From positions 1 to 63,682 of the forward strand of contig CAYUBE010000002.1 of assembly GCA_964442965.1 (NCBI GenBank): 63,682 nt of DNA, written 5' to 3'. This DNA is from CAJAQL01 sp964442965 (GTDB lineage Bacteria > Patescibacteriota > Minisyncoccia > UBA6257 > 2-01-FULL-56-20). Shown piece after piece: positions 16,282 to 24,217 of this stretch. Numbering within the stretch: the first letter of the stretch is position 1; each line of letters starts with the position of its first letter. Both the position numbers and the translations under genes were made by a program. A model generated the notes under the pieces. It saw only the letters and a list, made by a program, of their open reading frames with translations, did no database searches and was not told where the DNA came from.

Positions 16282-16713
16282 ATGAAATTACATTCTTTAA
16301 CTCCCATCAGAAAACAGAATCCCCAGCGCATCGGGCGCGGCGGCAAGCGTGGCACGACCTCCGGCCGCGGTCAGAAAGGACAAAAGTCTCGTTCGGGCCA
16401 TCGTATCCGTCCGGCGGAGCGCGATCTCATTTTAAAACTTCCGAAGAAGCGCGGTTTCCGCAATAAGCCCAAGAAGGATGCCGTGACGGTTTTCAATCTC
16501 GAAACTCTTTCCGGAAAGTTAAAGAAATTTGCCGGCAAAGAACCTCTCGTTATCACGACGGAACTTTTGAAAACAGCCAAGCTTCTTGGCAAGAATTTCA
16601 CCGGCGAAATAAAGATACTGGGAACGGGGGAGATGGCCTTTCCGGTTTCGATAGAAGGTGGCATTACGGTTTCGAAAAGTGCGAAAGAAAAGATAAAAAA
16701 GGCCATAAAATGA
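16282..16713 (+). CDS. rplO: 50S ribosomal protein L15 (uL15)
   Basis: The 143-residue protein begins MKLHSLTPIRKQNPQRIGRG and has the Gly/Arg-rich GKRGTTSGRGQKGQKSRSGH stretch, then FRNKPKKDAVTVFNLETL. Its TGA stop is the first word of a TGATTCACGAATC repeat. It directly precedes secY, as is usual. Confidence 0.95.
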   Translation: MKLHSLTPIRKQNPQRIGRGGKRGTTSGRGQKGQKSRSGHRIRPAERDLILKLPKKRGFRNKPKKDAVTVFNLETLSGKLKKFAGKEPLVITTELLKTAKLLGKNFTGEIKILGTGEMAFPVSIEGGITVSKSAKEKIKKAIK

Positions 16714-16758
16714 TTCACGAATCAGGATTCATGAATCATGATTCCAACTTAAAATCTG
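16711..16758 (+). repeat. TGAATCA-type junction repeat, L15-SecY
   Basis: TGATTCACGAATCAGGATTC with ATGAATCATGATTCCAAC, spanning the L15 stop and ending before the SecY ATG. Confidence 0.7.
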
Positions 16759-18030
16759 ATGAACCGTTTTTTTCAGCTTTTCAAAGTTCCCGATCTTCGC
16801 AATAAGATACTCATTGTTGCGGGGCTTTTGGTGGCATATCGCGTGCTCGCTGCCGTGCCGATTCCGGGCGTTGATGCAGCGCGGCTCCAGAATTATTTCG
16901 GTTCAAGTCAACTTTTTGGATTCTTGAGTTTCTTTTCGGGGGGCGGGCTTTCAAATCTTTCGCTTGTGATGCTTGGCGTCGGTCCGTATATCACGGCGAC
17001 GATCATCATGCAGCTTCTCACGATCGTTTTCCCGCGGCTCAAGGAGATGTATTACGAAGAAGGCGCCCGGGGCCAGGCGAAGTTCAACCAGTGGTCGCGG
17101 CTCATCACGGTGCCTCTGGCCTTGGTGCAGGCGTATGGATTTTTAACGCTCCTCATATCGCAGGGCGTGATCGATCGGCCGGATCCGTTCAGTCTTGTGC
17201 GCAATATCGTTGTGATCGCCTGCGGTTCAATGCTTGCGCTCTGGCTCGGTGAGTTGATCACTGAACAGAAAGTGGGAAATGGCATTTCGCTCATTATTCT
17301 CGCCGGTATTCTCGCGCGTCTGCCGTCATCCGCAGCAACGGCATTCGCAACATATACGTCGGGGCTTCTTGTGACCTACGTAGGGTTTGCCATCGTTGCA
17401 GTGCTTCTCATTGCTGGTATCGTGTATTTGAATGAAGGTGAACGAAAGATCCCGGTTGCCTATGCCCGCCGCGTGCGAGGCAATAAGTTATACGGCGGGT
17501 CGCAAAGCTATCTGCCACTCAAAGTGAACCAGGCCGGCATGATACCGCTCATCTTTGCCATCTCGGTATTGCTCTTTCCGCAATTCTTGGCGCAGGTCGT
17601 TACCGTTTTTTCCGTGACATGGGGATTGAAGGTGAATGCTTTCGCCACGGGATTTTTGGCGAACCAGCTTGCCTATGGCATCGTGTATTTCCTTTTGGTA
17701 TTTCTTTTCACCTATTTCTATACGGCGATCACGTTCAATCCCGAAGAGGTTGCAAAAAATCTTCAGCAGAGCGGCGGATTTGTTCCGGGTATTCGTCCTG
17801 GTGAAAATACAACAAAGTTTTTTTCGAGCGTCGTGAATCGGATAACGCTCTGGGGAGCAATATTCCTCGGGCTCGTGGCCGTGCTCCCAATTGCGATTCA
17901 AACGTTGACGGGTGTCGCGACGCTCACGATTAGCGGTACCGCGATCCTCATCGTGGTTTCCGTAGCGCTCGAGACTATGCGCCAGGTTGATTCTCAACTC
18001 ACGATGCGTGAGTACGAGGGCCTCGAGTAG
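16759..18030 (+). CDS. secY: Protein translocase subunit SecY
   Basis: The main pore subunit of the Sec translocon has 423 residues and ten predicted membrane helices. Diagnostic stretches are VAYRVLAAVPIPGVDA (TM1), GVGPYITATIIMQLL (TM2), NEGERKIPVAYARR (cytoplasmic loop) and GFVPGIRPGENT (the C5 loop that contacts SecA). It ends the ribosomal operon; its stop codon is next to a long hairpin. Confidence 0.97.
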   Translation: MNRFFQLFKVPDLRNKILIVAGLLVAYRVLAAVPIPGVDAARLQNYFGSSQLFGFLSFFSGGGLSNLSLVMLGVGPYITATIIMQLLTIVFPRLKEMYYEEGARGQAKFNQWSRLITVPLALVQAYGFLTLLISQGVIDRPDPFSLVRNIVVIACGSMLALWLGELITEQKVGNGISLIILAGILARLPSSAATAFATYTSGLLVTYVGFAIVAVLLIAGIVYLNEGERKIPVAYARRVRGNKLYGGSQSYLPLKVNQAGMIPLIFAISVLLFPQFLAQVVTVFSVTWGLKVNAFATGFLANQLAYGIVYFLLVFLFTYFYTAITFNPEEVAKNLQQSGGFVPGIRPGENTTKFFSSVVNRITLWGAIFLGLVAVLPIAIQTLTGVATLTISGTAILIVVSVALETMRQVDSQLTMREYEGLE

Positions 18031-18344
18031 CCTCGGGGTGAGATTTTCAGAAACCCGCCTTGGTTCGCAAAATCCAATTCGCTCATAACGAGAAAATGCC
18101 ACCTACCTCGGAAACTCGGGGGTTCCCGGCGTCTTCTCTATGTTGCTCGTGGATTTTTAGCTCACCCCCGCTTAGGTTTCTGAAAATGTTACCCCTCGGC
18201 TTAGTTTAAGAATTCACTCCGCACCGACATTAGGTGTGTATTTGCGAGATAGGTATCTCGCTGCACATCCAGAGATAAAAGAATAAGGATTCTCGGTGAC
18301 AGTTTTTGCAAAAATATTTCTGCAGTGTTAAGATAAAGTCCTTC
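18031..18344 (+). ncRNA. Candidate structured RNA or long hairpin between secY and adk
   Basis: No gene is seen in this 314-nt gap. An inverted repeat starting at the SecY stop (18030-18054) pairs with 18175-18200: a core of 13 bp (ATTTTCAGAAACC with GGTTTCTGAAAAT) plus weaker pairs, enclosing about 120 nt that hold the smaller repeat CTCGGAAACTCGGGGGTTCC. A second palindrome, GCGAGATAGGTATCTCGC, lies at 18244-18261. There is no T-run. It could be an ncRNA, a 3' processing structure or a small mobile element. Confidence 0.4.
18306..18334 (+). promoter_or_regulatory. Promoter upstream of adk
   Basis: TTGCAA, 17 nt, then TAAGAT, ending 10 nt before the adk ATG. No Shine-Dalgarno follows. Confidence 0.5.
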
Positions 18345-18926
18345 ATGGATTTCGACGCAATTATTTTTATCGGGCCGCAGGGTTCGGGAAAGGGAACCCA
18401 GGCAAAATTTTTTTCCGAGAAACTCGGTTTTTTTTATTTCGGCATGGGAGCGATGCTCCGCGAAATGGCGACGCATGATAATGAGCTAGGAAAAAAAATA
18501 AAGGAAATCATCGACCAGGGGAAACTGCTTGATGATGCGATGATTTTTGAGATCGTCGAGAAAAGATTCGCGGCCATCCAGCAAACCGAAGGAGTTATTT
18601 TCGATGGTCTTCCCCGTCGCGTGGCGCAGGCTGAGCATCTTATGAATTTTTTGAAATCGGGCCATCGGGATAGGGTAGCGACCGTTTACCTTTCGATTCC
18701 CCATGACGAATCGGTGAACCGCCTCGTAAAACGGGCGGAAATCGAGGGACGGAAGGACGATACGCGGGAACGCATCGAATTTCGGCTCGATCAGTATGAA
18801 CATGAAACGGTTCCGGTTCTTGATTATCTGAAAAAAACGACGCAATTTTTTGAGATCGACGGTACGCCGCCGCCCGATGGCGTGACGGGCGAAATAGCGA
18901 AAGTCCTTGGCATTTCTCTTTTTTGA
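18345..18926 (+). CDS. adk: Adenylate kinase
   Basis: This nucleoside monophosphate kinase (AMP + ATP to 2 ADP) has 193 residues. The P-loop is GPQGSGKGTQ (about 10-19); then FGMGAMLREMA, GVIFDGLPRRVAQAEHL (NMP-site Arg) and GRKDDTRERIEFRLDQY. It has a short LID without a zinc site. The start at 18345 is preferred over an in-frame upstream ATG at 18306 that overlaps the -35. A second, diverged copy follows 3 nt downstream. Confidence 0.93.
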   Translation: MDFDAIIFIGPQGSGKGTQAKFFSEKLGFFYFGMGAMLREMATHDNELGKKIKEIIDQGKLLDDAMIFEIVEKRFAAIQQTEGVIFDGLPRRVAQAEHLMNFLKSGHRDRVATVYLSIPHDESVNRLVKRAEIEGRKDDTRERIEFRLDQYEHETVPVLDYLKKTTQFFEIDGTPPPDGVTGEIAKVLGISLF

Positions 18927-18929
18927 AAA

Positions 18930-19508
18930 ATGAAAAAAAGAAAACCATTCAATCTCATTTTGCTTGGCGATCCGGCGGCCGGAAAGGCGACGCAGGCGGC
19001 ATGGATTACGAAGAAATATCACATGTTCGACCTCGATATGGGACGCGAGTTGCGTCGTCCGGAGGTAAAAAGAAGGTTTGATTACTTGCATTCGACCGCC
19101 AAAGGTAATCTTGCGCCAACGAAGATCGTCCGGAATATTTTTCGCGATACGATAGGAAGAGTTCCAATTGCAAAAGGTATCGTTTTTGACGGAGCTCCAA
19201 AGATGGTGGGTGAAGCGCGACTGGTGGCCGCTCAGCTCAGGCAGGAGAAACGCGCACGTCCGCTCGTCATCTATCTCCATGTTCCCGTCGAGGAGGCTTT
19301 TCGGCGCATGACAAAGAGGGGCCGCAAGGATGACACGAGGGCTGCGCTCGCAAAGCGGATTGTGTATTATCGGAATGACGTTGCGAAGACCGTTTCGTTT
19401 TTTAAAACAATTTACACATTCAAGAAAGTGTCTGGTCTTGGTACGCCGGACGACGTCGCGAAAAGAATAGAAAAAGAAATAGAGAGATTCACGAATCATA
19501 ATTCGTGA
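18930..19508 (+). CDS. Adenylate kinase-like protein, diverged tandem paralogue
   Basis: The 192-residue P-loop protein aligns with the preceding adk but has GDPAAGKATQ in place of the usual GxPGxGKGTQ and keeps FDGAPKMVGEARLV and RKDDTRAALAKRIVYY. The AMP site is altered, so it may use another nucleotide or be regulatory. The C-terminus (RFTNHNS) and TGA stop are encoded by the palindromic repeat at 19486-19511. It is coupled to adk by a 3-nt gap. Confidence 0.88.
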   Translation: MKKRKPFNLILLGDPAAGKATQAAWITKKYHMFDLDMGRELRRPEVKRRFDYLHSTAKGNLAPTKIVRNIFRDTIGRVPIAKGIVFDGAPKMVGEARLVAAQLRQEKRARPLVIYLHVPVEEAFRRMTKRGRKDDTRAALAKRIVYYRNDVAKTVSFFKTIYTFKKVSGLGTPDDVAKRIEKEIERFTNHNS

Positions 19509-19528
19509 ATCATGATTCAACAACGAAA
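19486..19528 (+). repeat. TGAATCA-type junction palindrome in the 3' end of the adk paralogue
   Basis: Perfect 11-bp arms GATTCACGAAT and ATTCGTGAATC around CATA encode the last residues and the stop codon, followed by CATGATTCAACAACGAAA and the map ATG. Confidence 0.8.
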
Positions 19529-20290
19529 ATGATTTACCTTAAATCATCCGAAGAGATCGAGATCATGGCGGAGGGCGGTCGGCGCCTTGCCGCGGTTTTG
19601 CGCAAGCTTGAGGCGGCGGTCCACGCTGGTATGACGACCCAGGAGGTTGATCAGATGGCATATGAACTCATTACGAGTACCGGCGACCGACCGTCGTTTT
19701 TGAATTATCGTCCGGAAGGCGCAACTAAACCGTATCCCGCGACGATTTGTATTTCGTTAAACGATGTTGTAGTGCATGGAACCCCGTCGGCACGCGGCAT
19801 CATTAAAGAAGGCGACCTCGTAAAACTTGATCTCGGCCTGATCCATAAGGGATTTCATGTTGATGCCGCGCGCACGGTTGCGGTGGGAAAGATACCGCCG
19901 GAGGAGAAACGGCTTATGGAGGTTACGCGCAGGGCGCTTGCTGCGGGAATCAAAGAAGCGAAGCCGGGAAATACGCTTGGCGACATAGGTTTCGCAATTC
20001 AGAATACCGTTCAAAAAGCAGGATTTTCGGTTGCCGATGGGCTTACGGGACACGGTATAGGAAAATCACTTCACGAGGAACCTGCGGTTTTCAATTTTGG
20101 GCGGCGCGGGAAAGGGGAAAACATCGAGGAAGGGATGGTGATCGCCATTGAACCCATGGTGAATATCGGCGGCGGCAGTATCAAACAGTTGAGTGACGAC
20201 AGCTACGCCACGCGAGACGGTTCGCTCTCGGCGCATTTCGAGAACACGGTGGCGATCATGAAAAAAGGCCCGAGAGTATTAACGGAATAG
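19529..20290 (+). CDS. map: Methionine aminopeptidase type I
   Basis: This enzyme removes initiator Met. The 253-residue protein has the metal ligands in context: DLGLIHKGFHVDAARTV (two Asp), GHGIGKSLHEEP (His), EGMVIAIEPMV (Glu) and the final Glu near HFENTVAI. The ATG at 19529 is chosen; a GTG at 19505 would only add residues encoded by the junction repeat. The position after secY and adk is the classic arrangement. Confidence 0.96.
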   Translation: MIYLKSSEEIEIMAEGGRRLAAVLRKLEAAVHAGMTTQEVDQMAYELITSTGDRPSFLNYRPEGATKPYPATICISLNDVVVHGTPSARGIIKEGDLVKLDLGLIHKGFHVDAARTVAVGKIPPEEKRLMEVTRRALAAGIKEAKPGNTLGDIGFAIQNTVQKAGFSVADGLTGHGIGKSLHEEPAVFNFGRRGKGENIEEGMVIAIEPMVNIGGGSIKQLSDDSYATRDGSLSAHFENTVAIMKKGPRVLTE

Positions 20291-20338
20291 AATCCATGAT
20301 TCTCGATTTACGAATCATGAATCTCTTCGTGCTATAAT
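20291..20338 (+). promoter_or_regulatory. Repeat-containing promoter region of the glycosyltransferase
   Basis: TGATTCTCGATTTACGAATC and ATGAATC words are followed by an extended -10 (TGCTATAAT, 20330-20338) that ends 8 nt before the ATG, so the mRNA is probably leaderless. Confidence 0.55.
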
Positions 20339-20346
20339 CAATCCAT

Positions 20347-21087
20347 ATGTATCTTTCGATCATTATTCCCGCATATAACGAAGCAGAGCGGATACCGAAA
20401 ACCCTCCTTGCTATGGATGCGTACCTCAGCAAGGTCAACTATCCCTACGAAATCATCGTGGTGAATGATGGCTCGCGGGACAATACCGCGGAGGTGGTGG
20501 CAAATACAGCGAAGATCGTCAAAAATCTGAAACTGATCGACGTTAAGAAAAATCGCGGCAAGGGCGCCGTGGTGCGTGATGGTATGCTTGCCGCGAAAGG
20601 AGACATCCGGCTCTTTATGGACGCCGACAACTCGACGTCGGTTGATCAGGTTGAACATATGTTGCCTTTCTTTAGAGAAGGATACGAAGTAGTTTTTGGT
20701 TCCCGTGCCGTAAAGGGTGCAAGGCTCGAACCCCCGGAACCGCTGTATCGTCAGCTTATCGGGAAGACGTTGAATCTTCTCGTGCAGGTGTTGTTATTGC
20801 CGGGCCTTTGGGACACGCAGTGCGGATTTAAGGCATATACCGCAGAAGCAGCCGAAAAGATATTCGGCGTTTCAAGGATCGTGACCTGGGGATTCGACGT
20901 GGAAACGCTGGCCCTTGCCAAGAAATTTGACTGCAGAATCAAGGAAATACCGGTCCGTTGGGTGAACGATGTGCGGTCCACGGTCAGGTTTTCGGGGGGC
21001 TTGCAATTTTTAAAGGATATCGCTAGAATTCGCTGGTGGCTTTGGACGGGTGCCTATACGACGCTCGTTACGGAAGTATTCCATTAA
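20347..21087 (+). CDS. Family 2 glycosyltransferase (dolichyl-phosphate mannosyltransferase-like)
   Basis: The 246-residue GT-A enzyme has SIIIPAYNEAERIPKTL, IIVVNDGSRDNT, FMDADNST (DxD-type nucleotide-sugar and metal site), DTQCGFKAYTAEAA and TWGFDVETLALA, the pattern of polyprenyl-phosphate sugar synthases that use UDP- or GDP-sugars. It has no membrane helix beyond a hydrophobic C-terminal stretch. It may supply lipid-linked sugar for surface glycans; the sugar is unknown. Confidence 0.9.
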   Translation: MYLSIIIPAYNEAERIPKTLLAMDAYLSKVNYPYEIIVVNDGSRDNTAEVVANTAKIVKNLKLIDVKKNRGKGAVVRDGMLAAKGDIRLFMDADNSTSVDQVEHMLPFFREGYEVVFGSRAVKGARLEPPEPLYRQLIGKTLNLLVQVLLLPGLWDTQCGFKAYTAEAAEKIFGVSRIVTWGFDVETLALAKKFDCRIKEIPVRWVNDVRSTVRFSGGLQFLKDIARIRWWLWTGAYTTLVTEVFH

Positions 21088-21146
21088 TTAACCGAACAGT
21101 TTTCGTCACTCCGACATTTTGCTAAAGAACTTATGTATTCTTGATC

Positions 21147-21183
21147 CCCGCCAGAGGCGAGGCTCGCCAACGTACAGGCAGGG
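21147..21183. repeat. GC-rich dispersed repeat upstream of greA
   Basis: CCCGCCAGAGGCGAGGCTCG, then a CAGGCAGGG end, nearly matches the in-frame copy inside the ABC ATPase gene (4084-4105). Its CAGGCAGGGA end also matches the insertion in the broken tRNA copy at 35189. Confidence 0.65.
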
Positions 21184-21216
21184 AAGATCGTAGGGGTAGG
21201 AAATATTTATATCAAC

Positions 21217-21678
21217 ATGGCAGGAAAACAATATCTTTCAAAAGAACGCTTCGACGAGCTTACGGCTGAGCTCGCGGAGTTGAAGACTGCGAAACGCATC
21301 GAGATCGCCCAGCGTTTGAAGACCGCGAAGGAATATGGCGACCTTTCCGAAAATTCGGAGTATGCCGAGGCGCGCGAAGAGCAGGCGTCGGTTGAAACAC
21401 GCATTGCCGAACTCGAAGACCTTCTAAAAAATATGGAGATTGTGACGAAGACAAAGGGAAGCGACACGGTCCGAGTCGGTTCGACTATTACGGTAAAAAA
21501 AGCAGGAAAGGAAATGGCATACAGTATTGTAGGTTCATATGATGCCGATCCTCTGGCTGGCAAGGTTTCTGACGAATCGCCGCTCGGCAAGGCGTTCATA
21601 GGGAAGAAGGTTGGCGACAAGGTCAATGTTGAAGCTCCTGCGGGCAAGGTGACATACGAGATCCTCAAGATAGAATAA
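21217..21678 (+). CDS. greA: Transcription elongation factor GreA
   Basis: GreA rescues backtracked RNA polymerase by stimulating transcript cleavage. The 153-residue protein has the coiled-coil N-domain (AKEYGDLSENSEYAEAREEQ, with the acidic tip D and E) and the C-domain ending in APAGKVTYEILKIE. Length and motifs are normal. It is separated from the glycosyltransferase by about 130 nt containing a dispersed repeat. Confidence 0.96.
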   Translation: MAGKQYLSKERFDELTAELAELKTAKRIEIAQRLKTAKEYGDLSENSEYAEAREEQASVETRIAELEDLLKNMEIVTKTKGSDTVRVGSTITVKKAGKEMAYSIVGSYDADPLAGKVSDESPLGKAFIGKKVGDKVNVEAPAGKVTYEILKIE

Positions 21679-21726
21679 GATAGTATCTATCTCAAAGTAG
21701 CCATCCGGCTGTCGGCCCGTCTTTTT

Positions 21727-21754
21727 ATCGGCTCATTCGGTAGAATGAGCCGAT
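21727..21754. repeat. GGCTCATTC palindrome, copy 1
   Basis: 12-bp arms ATCGGCTCATTC and complement with loop GGTA, between greA and lysS. The same element recurs at 49717-49748 and, reversed, at 53579-53608. Confidence 0.8.
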
Positions 21755-21803
21755 ATGGGCACGTTGTCTTTTCGGGAGCGCCGCGTCGTGATATTATTGA
21801 GGC

Positions 21804-23255
21804 ATGTTGGAAGACATTATCAAAGAACGGCGTAAAAAACTCGACGTGATACGGGCAGCAGGGATCAATCCGTATCCGCCACGCGTAGAGAGATCGTTTG
21901 ACATCTCGCACGCATTGGAACATTTTGATGAGATCTCGGCGTCAGGAAAAAAGATATCGCTTGCCGGCCGGCTCAAAAGTTTGCGTGATCAGGGCAAGAT
22001 CATTTTTGTCGATGTTGCGGATGAAACGGGGAAGGTGCAGTTAGTTTTGAAAGAAGAAAACCTGAAAAATTTCGATTTTTGGCGCGATGTTCTTGATCTG
22101 GGAGATTTTGTCTCGACGACCGGATCGCTTTTCACGACCAAGCGTGGCGAAAAGAGTTTGGAAGTCACAGAGCTTACGATGGCAGCGAAAAGCCTTTTGC
22201 CGCTTCCGGATAAATGGGCCGGACTTGAAGACGAAGATATCCGTTTACGAAAACGTTATCTGGATCTTGTGATGACCGAGGAACTTCGGGAGCTTTTTAG
22301 AAAAAAGATGATTTTTTGGGCTACGTTCCGCGATACACTAAAGAAAGAAGGGTTTCTTGAAGTTGAGCTGCCGGTTATGGAAAATGTGCCGGGCGGTGCG
22401 GAAGCGGAACCGTTCAAGACGCATCACAATGCGCTCGACACGGATTTTTATCTGCGTATTTCGCTTGAGCTGCCGCTCAAGAAATTATTGGTCGGCGGTT
22501 TCGATAAGGTATTTGAAATCGGCAGGATCTTTCGCAACGAAGGCATCGACCGAGAGCACCTCCAGGACTATACCCAGCTTGAATTCTATTGGGCGTATCA
22601 TGATTATAACGACGTGATGGAACTTACCGAAAAAATATATAAAGAGGTTATTTTAAAAACATGCGGCGGCATGGCGACCATGCGTGACGGCAAAACGGTT
22701 GACTGGTCAAAGAAATGGGAGAAGATTGATTACGTTAAAGCCTTCAAGGAAGAGAATCAAGGATTGGATCCTGTATTGGCGTCGTGCGATGAGCTTTTTG
22801 TGCGCACCAAGGAATTGGAACTCAAACCGGAAAAGACCGCGGGCCGCGGCCGATTGATCGATCTCATTTTTAAGAAAACCGTGCGGGGAAAATTGATCGA
22901 GCCGTGCTTTTTGGTGGATCCGCCGGTGGCGATCGAGCCTCTCGCAAAGCGGAAACCGGAAAATCCGGAGGTTGTCGAACGGTTCCAGATCGTTGCGTGC
23001 GGCACGGAGCTTGGTAAAGGATTTTCAGAACTGAACGATCCGTTAGATCAACTCGCGCGTTTCGAAGAGCAAATGAAACTTCGCGAAGCGGGAGACGTCG
23101 AAGCACAGTACCTTGATGAGGATTTTATTGAAGCACTTGAATATGGTATGCCTCCTGCCGGTGGATTCGGCGTTTCGGAACGCCTTTTTGCCGTCCTTAT
23201 GGATCGCCCCATCAGAGAGACCGTGTTTTTCCCACTGATGAGACCTAAGAAATAG
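21804..23255 (+). CDS. lysS: Lysyl-tRNA synthetase, class II
   Basis: The 483-residue protein has an N-terminal OB-fold anticodon domain (ISLAGRLKSLRDQGKIIFVDV) and a class II core: motif 2 FEIGRIFRNEGIDREHLQDY with QLEFYWAY, and motif 3 GMPPAGGFGVSERLFAVLMD. TGATATTAT (extended -10) ends 6 nt before the ATG, predicting a leaderless mRNA. It is one of few aminoacyl-tRNA synthetases expected here; its operon stands alone. Confidence 0.95.
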   Translation: MLEDIIKERRKKLDVIRAAGINPYPPRVERSFDISHALEHFDEISASGKKISLAGRLKSLRDQGKIIFVDVADETGKVQLVLKEENLKNFDFWRDVLDLGDFVSTTGSLFTTKRGEKSLEVTELTMAAKSLLPLPDKWAGLEDEDIRLRKRYLDLVMTEELRELFRKKMIFWATFRDTLKKEGFLEVELPVMENVPGGAEAEPFKTHHNALDTDFYLRISLELPLKKLLVGGFDKVFEIGRIFRNEGIDREHLQDYTQLEFYWAYHDYNDVMELTEKIYKEVILKTCGGMATMRDGKTVDWSKKWEKIDYVKAFKEENQGLDPVLASCDELFVRTKELELKPEKTAGRGRLIDLIFKKTVRGKLIEPCFLVDPPVAIEPLAKRKPENPEVVERFQIVACGTELGKGFSELNDPLDQLARFEEQMKLREAGDVEAQYLDEDFIEALEYGMPPAGGFGVSERLFAVLMDRPIRETVFFPLMRPKK

Positions 23256-23568
23256 GATCGGAGTTCGGCTCCGAACATTTCGATTAAAAATTCATTAAAT
23301 CGGATTTGACTTCTATTTTAGGGAAGTTATCATTCTAGCGAGGCAGTGGTCTGCATGATTGCGGGCTAAAATTTGTTGCTTGTCACATAAAACGACCATC
23401 AAAGAAGTGGCCGTTTTATGTTGGCTATTTTTTAGATTTTTTTAATCATGTTTTTATTACGATGTTTTAGTGCCGTGAACATGAGCTCGTAATTTATGCA
23501 GTTAAAATATTGCCTTTGACAAGCAACAAACCGAGTGCAAGTCTCGGCGGGTCCACGGCACGCCAGAA
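23256..23568 (+). ncRNA. Gene-free 313-nt region with own promoter: candidate ncRNA
   Basis: No protein gene is seen. Contents in order: a GGAGTTCG palindrome (23257-23276); a promoter TTGACT-N16-TATCAT (23306-23333); a hairpin CATAAAACG...CGTTTTATG followed by TTGGCTATTTTTT; a 14-bp inverted pair TTTGTTGCTTGTCA and its complement about 130 nt apart; and near the end CCGAGTGCAAGTCTCGG, a 5-bp stem with a 7-nt loop resembling a tRNA T-arm. No full tRNA or tmRNA could be built. Confidence 0.4.
23257..23276. repeat. GGAGTTCG palindrome, copy 1
   Basis: CGGAG TTCGG CTCCG with AAC following. Related copies are at 31297-31316 and inside recG at 33968-33987. Confidence 0.7.
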
Positions 23569-24207
23569 TCAATTAAAAATATTCTTTTTACCGCTTCCGA
23601 TGATTCTTTTACTTTTACCATCAATCAGTATGGCTTGTTTATCGGTCAGGGCGATAACTTGATATTTTGTATCATGAGCGGCTTTTTCAATCGTGAGGCG
23701 CAGTTCTTTTTTGAAATGAGCCGTTATCAAAAAAGGAACAAAATTCAGTCCGTCCAGGTTTTTAAGCCCAACGACGTTTCTGTCGGGGTGTTTCCACGAA
23801 GCAGCCTCAATAGTGGGGCAGGCAACATAACTGCCAGCACTCAATCCGAGATATATCCCTCCTTTTTTAACGAAGCTTTTTATTATCTTATCAAGACCTG
23901 TTTTTCTGATCCTGTATAAATAATCGAAGGTGTTTCCTCCAAAGACAAAGATGACATTGATATTTTTTAGTTCGCTTCGTTTGATATTTCTGTCTAGCTG
24001 AAAGAATGTGACGTTCTGTCTTGGTATGTTGACTTTCTTGAACTGTCTGAATTGTCTCGAAATATATTTGTCTCGTTCAATGTTTTCGGTCGGAGTCGTG
24101 ACTAAAAGTATTTTTATTTCGGACGGTTTTTTATGAACGAGTTTCAAAAATTCCTTTCCTATCTCGGGATTTTTCCACCAGCCGGCAGACGTAAGCAATA
24201 ATTTCAT
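23569..24207 (-). CDS. Peptidase E-like protein (S51 family)
   Basis: The 212-residue protein has the S51 pattern: LLLTSAGWW start, FVFGGNTFDYLYRIRKTGLD and the nucleophile elbow GLSAGSYVA (Ser about 123), followed by DGLNFVPFLITAHF. Family members cleave N-terminal Asp-X dipeptides or act as cyanophycinase-type hydrolases. It lies 10 nt downstream of dnaE on the same strand and is likely co-transcribed. The AT-rich sequence contrasts with dnaE and suggests a different history. Confidence 0.85.
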   Translation of the reverse strand: MKLLLTSAGWWKNPEIGKEFLKLVHKKPSEIKILLVTTPTENIERDKYISRQFRQFKKVNIPRQNVTFFQLDRNIKRSELKNINVIFVFGGNTFDYLYRIRKTGLDKIIKSFVKKGGIYLGLSAGSYVACPTIEAASWKHPDRNVVGLKNLDGLNFVPFLITAHFKKELRLTIEKAAHDTKYQVIALTDKQAILIDGKSKRIIGSGKKNIFN

Positions 24208-24217
24208 ATAAAAGGTA

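Noticed and set aside
8009..16758. CRISPR array or simple microsatellites
   Set aside because: The repeated words are short, degenerate and inverted around a loop, with no constant repeat plus unique spacer; each unit is bounded by genes.
8009..16758. Junction hairpins as Rho-independent terminators
   Set aside because: They lack a T-run after the stem and sit inside an operon whose genes must be co-expressed.
18486..19523. 345-codon open frame on the minus strand
   Set aside because: Covers both adenylate kinase-like genes on the opposite strand; those carry clear P-loops while this frame has no domain.
23500..23568. tmRNA or tRNA 3' end
   Set aside because: The T-arm-like stem is present, but no matching acceptor 5' strand or tag-peptide frame was found upstream.
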